Positions 7,651-13,686 of a stretch of 13,686 bases of DNA are shown here, in pieces. Below the pieces are notes generated by a model. That model saw nothing but the letters and a program-made list of their open reading frames with translations. It ran no database searches and was not told the DNA's origin. Position 1 is the stretch's first letter. Every line of letters starts with the position of its first letter. Source of the DNA: Clostridia bacterium (GTDB taxonomy: Bacteria > Bacillota_A > Clostridia > Oscillospirales > CAG-272); NCBI GenBank assembly GCA_017467225.1, contig JAFTSR010000116.1:1-13686 (forward strand), written 5' to 3'. The position numbers were made by a program, and so were the translations under genes.

Positions 7651-9015
7651 GCCAAGAAATGACGCAGGACCGCGCTTGTAACAGGCCACGTAGCCGCTCA
7701 TGATGCCCTCACGAATCAAGCGTACAAGCTGCTCCCGGAGCAGCGCTACGCGGTACGCCGCAGTATGACCGGGATAACGGTGATGGCACTCTGCGGCAAA
7801 TTTTTGATCAAGCGCGTCAACCTCCTCTTGTGACATATCCCAACTTTCGGAAAAATTGATGGCATGCAAGCCTTGATTGATGTGAAAGTCACAGAAGTTA
7901 TAATACTGTGAGCAATCCATCGGGGTCGGGTTCAGCGGACGGCAACCGATGTGCTGCTCAATTACGAGGCGCTTGGCCCGGCAGGGCGGCATGAGCTTGC
8001 GTGCATACAGCACATTTTCGACCAGAGCTGCCATATCAGGGAGGCTATAGTCATCATAATCGTTGGTGATGTGGTCAAAAAGCGGGGAGGTATAATGATC
8101 CATGCTTGCAATATCCCGGTCATAGGCCTTTGCTGCCTCGTATGCCTCCATCATGTGTTTCTCGTATCCTGCCATATCGCCCTCATTCAGACAAAATTCC
8201 GCTTGAGCGAAATACAGCATTCCGAGATAATTGCGGTGCAGATACTTTTCCTTGCCCATGGTAATGTCAAGAAGGGCGTGCGCTGTGGCGATAGAGTCGG
8301 GCGTGTTGTAGGTCAGCAGTTCGTTGTACAGCTCTGTGATCCGTTTGGAGATTCGCTGTTGCTGGAGATTGATCTTCTCCTCTCCCTCAAGCACGGCGTT
8401 GGCAAGCAAGCGATCAGCCTGCTCCGGATTGGTGCATTTGCCAAGGATGCTGCGTGCCTGTTCCCGCTCGCCAAGCTGCACGTAGATCTGCGCCAGGAAA
8501 CCGATATAGTTATTATTATCGGGATACGCCTGATGCAGCTTCCACATATGTCCGGCGGCCAAATTGAGATAGTTTCTGCGCTCGGTTTGCGGCATGTCCT
8601 TATTTTTGCCGATCAAGAATTCGGCACAGGCGCGGCGGTAAAGAAATGATTCATCCTGTGGAAACTCCTTGAGTGCATCCTCGCAGACCAGCAGCGTTGC
8701 AGCCTCACCGTACATGGCTGCTTCTCCCAAGCGCTGCTCGAACTCCTGCCGACGGTTGCCGCCAAGCAGCTGATCGACGCTCATATCCAGCAGCTGCGCC
8801 AGCGGGATGAGCAGATTGATGTCGGGCGCGGTCTGCCCCGTTTCCCAGCGGGAGATGGCTTGCGGTGTGACATACAAGGCGGCGGCAAGGGCGTCCTGTG
8901 TCAGGCCTTTTTGGGTTCGGTGCTCTCGGATGATCTCACCGACCGACTTTTTGGCGATGTCCCTGGCTTGTTGCTCCTTTTCGAAATCGGTATGATATGC
9001 GTTTTGTTCTTTCAT
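7303..9015 (-). CDS. Xre-HTH / helical-repeat / GNAT-like regulator, copy 2 (middle)
   Basis: 570-residue paralogue of its two neighbours. The Xre helix-turn-helix is at residues 25-84 (TPQAISRWETGQTAPD), nearly identical to the other copies, so the three may share operators. The middle (about 90-440) is helical and TPR-like (FLYRRACAEFLIGKNKD, then NYIGFLAQIYVQLGEREQAR) and much more diverged than the ends. A Cys/His-containing patch near 355-375 (YYNFCDFHINQG) recurs in all copies. The GNAT-like domain (455-570) has motif A FRDCGLEEKLVNHA: Arg496 and Gly499 are kept, but the final Gly/Ala is Glu501. This domain is almost the same as in copy 1 (three differences in about 116 residues). AAGGAG lies six bases before the ATG at 9015. 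The spacers on both sides (64 bases each) show no promoter, so it is likely transcribed from 10833-10862 with copies 1 and 3. Ligand, target genes and any enzymatic activity are unknown. Confidence 0.9.
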   Translation of the reverse strand: MKEQNAYHTDFEKEQQARDIAKKSVGEIIREHRTQKGLTQDALAAALYVTPQAISRWETGQTAPDINLLIPLAQLLDMSVDQLLGGNRRQEFEQRLGEAAMYGEAATLLVCEDALKEFPQDESFLYRRACAEFLIGKNKDMPQTERRNYLNLAAGHMWKLHQAYPDNNNYIGFLAQIYVQLGEREQARSILGKCTNPEQADRLLANAVLEGEEKINLQQQRISKRITELYNELLTYNTPDSIATAHALLDITMGKEKYLHRNYLGMLYFAQAEFCLNEGDMAGYEKHMMEAYEAAKAYDRDIASMDHYTSPLFDHITNDYDDYSLPDMAALVENVLYARKLMPPCRAKRLVIEQHIGCRPLNPTPMDCSQYYNFCDFHINQGLHAINFSESWDMSQEEVDALDQKFAAECHHRYPGHTAAYRVALLREQLVRLIREGIMSGYVACYKRGPASFLGYCNCGAKEKYKGMPDEWKTLTEPEGNRVFAIMELLSAPTFRDCGLEEKLVNHAMTEAKAQGFTHVQTCLWERLYWDKEGNDTFEHLLALYTSLGFTVHADWSDEHRKVYLMQKEL

Positions 9016-9427
9016 ATTACTCTCCTTGGTTGGGTACGTTTGGCTGTTTTGGCGCGGGTGCTTGCGATGGTGAGGGGGATCACAATTCCTTTTGCATCAG
9101 ATAGACTCTGCGATGCTCATCCGACCAATCAGCGTGTACGGTAAAGCCCAGGGAGGTATAGAGCGCGAGCAGATGCTCAAAGGTATCGTTGCCCTCTTTA
9201 TCCCAATAAAGGCGCTCCCAAAGGCAGGTCTGCACGTGAGTGAAGCCCTGCGCCTTGGCTTCGGTCATGGCATGATTGACCAGCTTTTCTTCCAGGCCGC
9301 AGTCACGGAAGGACGGCGCGGACAAAAGCTCCATGATGGCAAAGACGCGGTTGCCCTCGGGCTCGGTCAGCGCCTTCCATTCGTCGGGCATGCCCTTGTA
9401 TTTTTCCTTGGCGCCGCAGTTGCAGTA
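8811..9427. repeat. Junction-spanning direct repeat, copy B
   Basis: Partner of 7016-7650: the HTH-coding end of regulator copy 2, the 64-base spacer 9016-9079, and the GNAT-coding end of regulator copy 1. A third match to the HTH part only lies at 10558-10701, with about four differences in 144 bases from 7016-7159. The similarity drops sharply outside these stretches, in the sequence coding for the middle of each regulator. Confidence 0.85.
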
Positions 9428-10762
9428 GCCGAAGATCAGCCCACGACCACACCCCTGCGGTAAAGCAACGTAGCCGCTCATGATGCCGTCCTTGATCAAT
9501 CGTTCGACCTCTTGGCGGTGAAGCTCCATGACATAGGCACGCGTGTTGCCCGGTATCAGGTCATCGAATTGTTTGATTTCTTGCTCCGACATATCCCAGG
9601 TGTGAGAAAAATTGGAAATAGACCCTTGACAGATATGGTCGATGCAAAAGCTGTAATACATCGGCGCATCCTCGGACAGCAGCGGGCAGCAGTGGATATG
9701 CTGCTCGACCATGTGCCGCTTGGCCTCGCACGGTGGCGTCAACTTACGATCGGTGAGAATTTCTACGGCCAATGCTTTCGCAAGCGGGTAATCGTCGGGA
9801 TCATAGTATATGCCGATATGATCAAAGAGCGGAGCGGTAAAGCAGCCGGCATCCGAAATGTCGCGGTCATGTGCTTCGGCTGCCTCGTAAGCCTTTATCA
9901 TGTGCTTTTCGTACCCCGCCATGTCGTTGGCTTCCAAAGAGAATTTTGCCTGGGCAAGATACAGATGATACAAAAGACCGAAATGCAGGTGCTTTTCCTT
10001 GCCCAAGGTGATATCCAAGAGGCTGTGCGCCACCGCGATGGATTCGGGGGTGTTGTAGTTCAGCAATCGATTGTAAAGTCCGATCACCTCTTGCTCGAGT
10101 AGTGCTTGCTGCAGCTTGATCTTTTCTTCGCCCTCCAGAACATAGTCGGCAAGCATGCGATTGGCCATGACCATATCCTTGCAACGGCTCAAAAGGGCTT
10201 CTGCCTCCTTTCGATCACCCAGCTCCACGTAGATCTGGGTCAGCAGCGAAATATAGCCCTTGTCATCGGGGTCCTCGTAATGCAGACTCCATGCGTGTTC
10301 GGCGGCATGGTTCAAATAAGATCGACGTAGATTTTCGTCCGTTTGGGAATGCTTGCCCAAGTAAAATTCGCAGCTGGCGCGGCGGTAGAGAAAGCCTACG
10401 TCGTTTGGGAACTCCTTAAGCGCCTCCTCGCAGACCAGCAGCTGCGCCGCACAGCCGTAGCAGGAGACTTGCCCATAGCGATCCTCAAAATACTGCCGAC
10501 GGTCACCTCCCAGCAGCTGATCGACGCCCAGCCCCAGCAGCTTGGACAGAGGCAGGAGCAGATTGATATCGGGCGTGGTCTGCCCTGTTTCCCAGCGGGA
10601 GACGGCTTGCGGTGTGACGTACAAGGCGGCGGCAAGGGCGTCCTGTGTCAGGCCTTTTTTGGTTCGGTGCTCGCGGATGATCTCGCCGATCGACTTTTTG
10701 GTAAGTTCTTTGGCAAGCTGCTCTTGTTTGAAATTAGGGGTGCTGTTGATGTTTTCAGTCAT
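9080..10762 (-). CDS. Xre-HTH / helical-repeat / GNAT-like regulator, copy 1 (promoter-proximal)
   Basis: 560-residue first gene of the regulator operon. The Xre helix-turn-helix at residues 25-84 differs from the other copies at few positions (TPQAVSRWETG). The helical middle (about 90-435) carries TPR-like pairs (FLYRRASCEFYLGKHSQ, then GYISLLTQIYVELGDRKEAE). The C-terminal 116 residues are the GNAT-like domain with the same degenerate motif A as copy 2 (FRDCGLEEKL, Glu where Gly/Ala is expected). The start at 10762 is chosen because it aligns exactly with the paralogue starts and has a weak GCGGA six bases upstream. In-frame ATGs at 10768 and 10777 are alternatives, the latter giving 565 residues but with no visible ribosome binding site. 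Weak initiation may keep expression low. A consensus promoter lies about 70 bases upstream, back to back with that of the lipoprotein gene, which makes that gene a candidate target. Function inferred from domains only. Confidence 0.9.
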   Translation of the reverse strand: MTENINSTPNFKQEQLAKELTKKSIGEIIREHRTKKGLTQDALAAALYVTPQAVSRWETGQTTPDINLLLPLSKLLGLGVDQLLGGDRRQYFEDRYGQVSCYGCAAQLLVCEEALKEFPNDVGFLYRRASCEFYLGKHSQTDENLRRSYLNHAAEHAWSLHYEDPDDKGYISLLTQIYVELGDRKEAEALLSRCKDMVMANRMLADYVLEGEEKIKLQQALLEQEVIGLYNRLLNYNTPESIAVAHSLLDITLGKEKHLHFGLLYHLYLAQAKFSLEANDMAGYEKHMIKAYEAAEAHDRDISDAGCFTAPLFDHIGIYYDPDDYPLAKALAVEILTDRKLTPPCEAKRHMVEQHIHCCPLLSEDAPMYYSFCIDHICQGSISNFSHTWDMSEQEIKQFDDLIPGNTRAYVMELHRQEVERLIKDGIMSGYVALPQGCGRGLIFGYCNCGAKEKYKGMPDEWKALTEPEGNRVFAIMELLSAPSFRDCGLEEKLVNHAMTEAKAQGFTHVQTCLWERLYWDKEGNDTFEHLLALYTSLGFTVHADWSDEHRRVYLMQKEL

Positions 10763-10832
10763 GTTCATTCCGCTCATACCGGAGCGTTCGGTGGTTTTTT
10801 AGGCGGCGGAGAGTGCCGCTGATTATGCAATC

Positions 10833-10862
10833 ATTATAACACACCTTTCTTGTGACTGTCAA
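10833..10862 (-). promoter_or_regulatory. Sigma-A promoter of the three-regulator operon
   Basis: On the minus strand consensus TTGACA (10862-10857) and consensus TATAAT (10838-10833) are 18 bases apart, and TGT precedes the -10. A nine-base near-palindrome, TGACTGTCA (10853-10861), overlaps the -35 and could be part of an operator, although so short a palindrome may be chance. A 5-bp hairpin (10803-10807 with 10815-10819) lies in the leader. Confidence 0.85.
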
Positions 10863-10936
10863 GCACTCATACGGATATATGGGAACAACTGTATGTTGAG
10901 TCATGCGGAAAATTCGTAAAAGTGCTGCGAATACGG

Positions 10937-10965
10937 TTGACAGAGGTGAAAATATATGGTAAAAT
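10937..10965 (+). promoter_or_regulatory. Sigma-A promoter of the lipoprotein gene
   Basis: TTGACA (10937-10942) and TAAAAT (10960-10965) are 17 bases apart with TGG just before the -10 (extended -10). The predicted start is near 10972, giving a short leader of about 27 bases. It is divergent from the regulator promoter: the two -35 boxes are about 74 bases apart and the sequence between them could hold shared control sites. Confidence 0.85.
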
Positions 10966-10984
10966 AAAGCATCACTCTGCATGA

Positions 10985-10989
10985 AAGGA
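10985..10989 (+). promoter_or_regulatory. Ribosome binding site deciding the lipoprotein start
   Basis: AAGGA lies nine bases before the ATG at 10999. An ATG four bases earlier (10995) is in another frame, which does not match the lipoprotein and beta-helix reading. The ATG at 10999 opens an uninterrupted frame with a proper lipoprotein signal. Confidence 0.75.
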
Positions 10990-10998
10990 TGTACATGT

Positions 10999-13686
10999 AT
11001 GAAAAGGAACGTAAGACGCCTATTGTGGGTGTTGCTTGCGCTGTGCGTGATGCTTTGCGTTACGGCGTGCCAGGACACGCCGGGGGATGACCCTGAGAAT
11101 GTTCCCGAGCCCGACGAGGGTGGGGAGGAGGAAAATATGAATACCATTGATCTTATTTTGGACGGTGTTCCGCAATACGTGATCGTCCGCTCAGACCTTT
11201 GCGACAAGGTGCTGACCAACACGGCGGTCATGCTCAACACAGCGCTGCGCACCATGGGTGGTCTTGATCAGTACGGCTTGACCACATACTACAGCGAGGG
11301 GGTGGAGAAGGAAATTCTGATCGGTAAGAACACCCGTCCTGAGTCGGCCGAGGTCGCATCGCGCCTGGGTGAGGACCTTTACCGCGCCGAATGGGTCAAC
11401 GGCAAGTTTGTTATCGTCGGTCAGGATGATGCGGCGACGGCCAAGGGCGTGCGGTATTTTGTGCGCGAGGTTTTGGGCTATACCGGTGCTACTGTGCAGC
11501 CAATGGCGACCATTTCCGTTTCGGACACGCTGGCGTACACCGGTGTGGCGAGCGGCAATACGGCGCCCGACCCGAGAAATCCCGAGGATGTTTTGGTGTA
11601 TACCTGCGACGTTTTGGATTTTGGTGCTGTGGGTGACGGTGTGACCAACGACACGGCAGCTTTTCAGAGCGCCATTGACGAGGTAGAGAAGTTGGGCGGC
11701 GGCACGGTCTACGTTCCTGCCGGCAGCTATATGATCAAGGGCTCGTTGACGGTCAAGCGCTCGGTATATCTTGTGGGCGAGTGGTACAATCCCGAGACGG
11801 AGCCCGAGAATATTGCCAAGGGTACGGTGCTTTTGGCGACGGGCAACAAGGGCAAGGCAGACGCTGCGCCCATGATCACCATCGGTGCCAGCGCGGGTGT
11901 TGTGGGTCTGACCGTTTACTACCCCGAGCAGGATATCGCCTCTCCCGTGGAGTATCCCGCTGCCTTTTTGATCAAGGACAACGTACAGGGCAAGGGGTGG
12001 CAGCATGCCTCCTCCATTCAGAACGTGACCATTGTCAACGGATGGCGCGGCATTGCGGCTGATCAGGGTAACCAGTTGCCCATGATTCGCGACGCTTACA
12101 TGACGGTTCTGGACTACGGCTTCCGTATCAACAAGTGCTATGACTGCGCGCGCATCACGACCATGCATATCTCTCCTGCCTTCTGGGCGGCTTATGACGG
12201 CATTGACGAGTCGACCGTGGCGGCACAGACCAAGAAGAATGCCAAGGGCGTTATTCTGATGCGCACGGACGGACAGATGATGAACGATATCGCGGTTCGC
12301 TCCTGCCACACGGGTCTGTCGCTGGAGAGAAATACAGAGGACAGCGGTGAGACCGCAGGCTACACCAATTTGTCCAACGTATCGCTGACCGATTGCAAGA
12401 TCGGCGTCAATCACGAGTACAACAGCGCGGCGATTTCGATGGCTGAAATTCGTTGCAGCGGCGCGGGTGCGGTTTGCGTACAGACGCTGCAGGACACCGA
12501 TGACACCAGCGAGCTGCGCATTTACGATTGCGAATTTGAAAATCCCGACGGTCCTGCCGTGACGATCGAATGTGACGCGCCGGCGCTGCTTGCGGTGCAG
12601 AACAGCAAGTTCTCCGTGGGTACGGCTCACTTTGCGGTCAGCGCGGACGGCGGCGTGCTTTCTCTGACCAACAACGATTTTACCGGCTGTGCCAAGGCGG
12701 TGGAGGTAACCTCGGATGCTTTGGCGGCTATCGTTTCCAACAACAAGTATGACGGCGAGATGGTGAACGGCCTGAGCGAGACGGCGGCCGTGGTACAGAC
12801 CTCGTCGGTCAGCAAGCTGCCCGCGACCAAGGATTTCTCGCAGAACATCGGCGAGGCGCCCGTCAATGCCGGTACGACCAAAATCTTTGACGTCAAGGAG
12901 CACGGAGCCAAGGGCGACGGCAAAGCTGACGACACCGAGGCATTTGTCAAGGCGATCAAGGCGGCCAAGGATGCCGGCGGCGGTATCGTTTACGTACCGG
13001 CAGGCTACTATAACGTCAAGGAAGGCTTTACCGTGCCCGGTGGCGTTGAGCTGCGCGGTGTCCATGAGGGTATGCACGTAACGACGGGCGAGGGCTCGGT
13101 CATTTACGTGACGGAAAACCGCGGTGACGAGGAGGGCGTGCCCTTTATCAGCATGAAGGCGGGCTCCGGTCTGCGCGGTCTGACCTTCTGGTATCCCGAG
13201 CAGAACTGGAAGGAAATTGCGGCATATCCTTGGACCATTATGGTTGATGGGCAGGATTGCGTGCTGCGCAATTTGTGCTTCGGTAACGCTTACCGTGCCA
13301 TCAATATGGCTGAGGCGGATTGCGGCGGTCACTACGTAGACGGCATTACGGGCTGCGTGCTGCGCGAGGGTATTGCGCTGGACGGCAGCACCAAGGCGGG
13401 TGTGCTGATGAACACGCACTTCAACGCGACCTTCTACTACGCTTCCTGGGGCACCAAGCTGTCCGATGCAAGCGGTGCGTTTCTCGGCGGCGGCATGGAC
13501 GTGGCGCTGTTTGGCAATAACAACGCGCAGCTGACGGCGTACACCTTCGGTGAGACGGTGGACGAAGAGATTCTGTTTATCTTCAATTACCGCGCGCGCT
13601 ATGGCATGGATTTCACCGGTGGCTTTGACGGCAAGGTCGTCGGTAGCGGTGTGGACGGCTCGCTGTGCGGCATTCGCGTTCGCGGC
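10999..13686 (+). CDS. Lipoprotein with two beta-helix (pectate-lyase-3 type) modules, C terminus beyond window
   Basis: At least 896 residues, with no stop before the window edge. Residues 1-23 are a lipoprotein signal with lipobox VTAC, so Cys24 would be lipidated and the protein tethered outside the membrane. An acidic linker (25-45) follows. Residues about 48-180 form an alpha/beta domain (YVIVRSD, EKEILIG, GKFVIVG, AATAKGVRYFVREVLGY) resembling the N-terminal non-catalytic domain of GH20/GH67-type hydrolases. The first beta-helix module starts near 206 (DFGAVGDGVTNDTAAFQ, then GGGTVYVPAGSY), the second near 629 (EHGAKGDGKADDTEAF, then GGGIVYVPAGYY). YYPEQ (307-311) and WYPEQ (731-735) occupy equivalent places in the two modules, and WYPEQ recurs in the minus-strand protein ending at 81, showing they are relatives. 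Probable role: polysaccharide binding or cleavage at the cell surface. Catalytic residues and substrate are not assignable. A long antisense open frame overlaps it but is not credible. Confidence 0.93.
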   Translation, partial: MKRNVRRLLWVLLALCVMLCVTACQDTPGDDPENVPEPDEGGEEENMNTIDLILDGVPQYVIVRSDLCDKVLTNTAVMLNTALRTMGGLDQYGLTTYYSEGVEKEILIGKNTRPESAEVASRLGEDLYRAEWVNGKFVIVGQDDAATAKGVRYFVREVLGYTGATVQPMATISVSDTLAYTGVASGNTAPDPRNPEDVLVYTCDVLDFGAVGDGVTNDTAAFQSAIDEVEKLGGGTVYVPAGSYMIKGSLTVKRSVYLVGEWYNPETEPENIAKGTVLLATGNKGKADAAPMITIGASAGVVGLTVYYPEQDIASPVEYPAAFLIKDNVQGKGWQHASSIQNVTIVNGWRGIAADQGNQLPMIRDAYMTVLDYGFRINKCYDCARITTMHISPAFWAAYDGIDESTVAAQTKKNAKGVILMRTDGQMMNDIAVRSCHTGLSLERNTEDSGETAGYTNLSNVSLTDCKIGVNHEYNSAAISMAEIRCSGAGAVCVQTLQDTDDTSELRIYDCEFENPDGPAVTIECDAPALLAVQNSKFSVGTAHFAVSADGGVLSLTNNDFTGCAKAVEVTSDALAAIVSNNKYDGEMVNGLSETAAVVQTSSVSKLPATKDFSQNIGEAPVNAGTTKIFDVKEHGAKGDGKADDTEAFVKAIKAAKDAGGGIVYVPAGYYNVKEGFTVPGGVELRGVHEGMHVTTGEGSVIYVTENRGDEEGVPFISMKAGSGLRGLTFWYPEQNWKEIAAYPWTIMVDGQDCVLRNLCFGNAYRAINMAEADCGGHYVDGITGCVLREGIALDGSTKAGVLMNTHFNATFYYASWGTKLSDASGAFLGGGMDVALFGNNNAQLTAYTFGETVDEEILFIFNYRARYGMDFTGGFDGKVVGSGVDGSLCGIRVRG

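Noticed and set aside
7016..10701. Mobile element or CRISPR-type repeats
   Set aside because: The direct repeats are explained by tandem paralogous genes. There are no terminal inverted repeats, transposase or regularly spaced short repeats.
5532..10762. GNAT toxin-antitoxin fusion
   Set aside because: Known GNAT toxins are short, separate proteins paired with a small antitoxin. Here the GNAT-like part is degenerate, fused behind a long helical region, and no partner gene is present.
10778..10998. Small signalling-peptide gene in the divergent region
   Set aside because: Only frames of a few codons (such as eight codons starting at the ATG near 10890) without ribosome binding sites were found.
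11191..13419. 742-codon open frame on the minus strand
   Set aside because: It lies antisense to the lipoprotein gene, which has a promoter, ribosome binding site, lipobox and clear domain motifs. The antisense product has a GTG start and no recognisable motif; long antisense frames are expected opposite genes with few A/T-rich codons.

Overview
The window reads as a piece of a Gram-positive chromosome, most likely an uncultured gut-type member of the Clostridia (inference). Four promoters fit the sigma-A pattern TTGAC(A/T), 17-18 bp, then an extended -10 of the form TGnTAnAAT. Shine-Dalgarno sites are purine-rich (AAGGAG, GAGGA). There is a Gram-positive style lipoprotein signal and several Xre-family regulators. 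Base composition by eye is moderately G+C-rich. No tRNA, rRNA, CRISPR array, transposase or integrase was seen, and no gene-free stretch exceeds 300 bases.

Layout, left to right. (1) 1-80: a perfect 12-bp hairpin that probably terminates the first gene. (2) 81-4058, minus: a 1325-residue membrane-anchored protein with two jelly-roll-like regions, an internal transmembrane hairpin and two right-handed beta-helix modules of the pectate-lyase-3 type. (3) 4234-5460, minus: a cytoplasmic M28 zinc aminopeptidase with its own promoter and terminator. (4) 5532-10762, minus: three tandem paralogues of about 560-570 residues, each an Xre helix-turn-helix domain, a long helical repeat-like middle and a C-terminal GNAT-like domain. 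One promoter at 10833-10862 probably reads all three. (5) 10999 to the window end, plus: a divergently transcribed lipoprotein with an alpha/beta N-terminal domain and two beta-helix modules, cut off by the window edge. It is a distant paralogue of the first gene.

Reading as a unit: two surface-anchored beta-helix proteins, likely binding or cleaving polysaccharide, flank a triplicated set of putative sensor-regulators and an intracellular peptidase. The link between the blocks is inferred from position only. The most unusual item is the regulator cluster. The DNA for the HTH end, the GNAT end and the spacers between genes is nearly identical between copies, while the middle (probable sensor) parts have diverged. 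The last gene of the cluster also carries an exact 18-bp tandem duplication of its ribosome binding site and start codon. The GNAT domains lack a key glycine of the acetyl-CoA loop.
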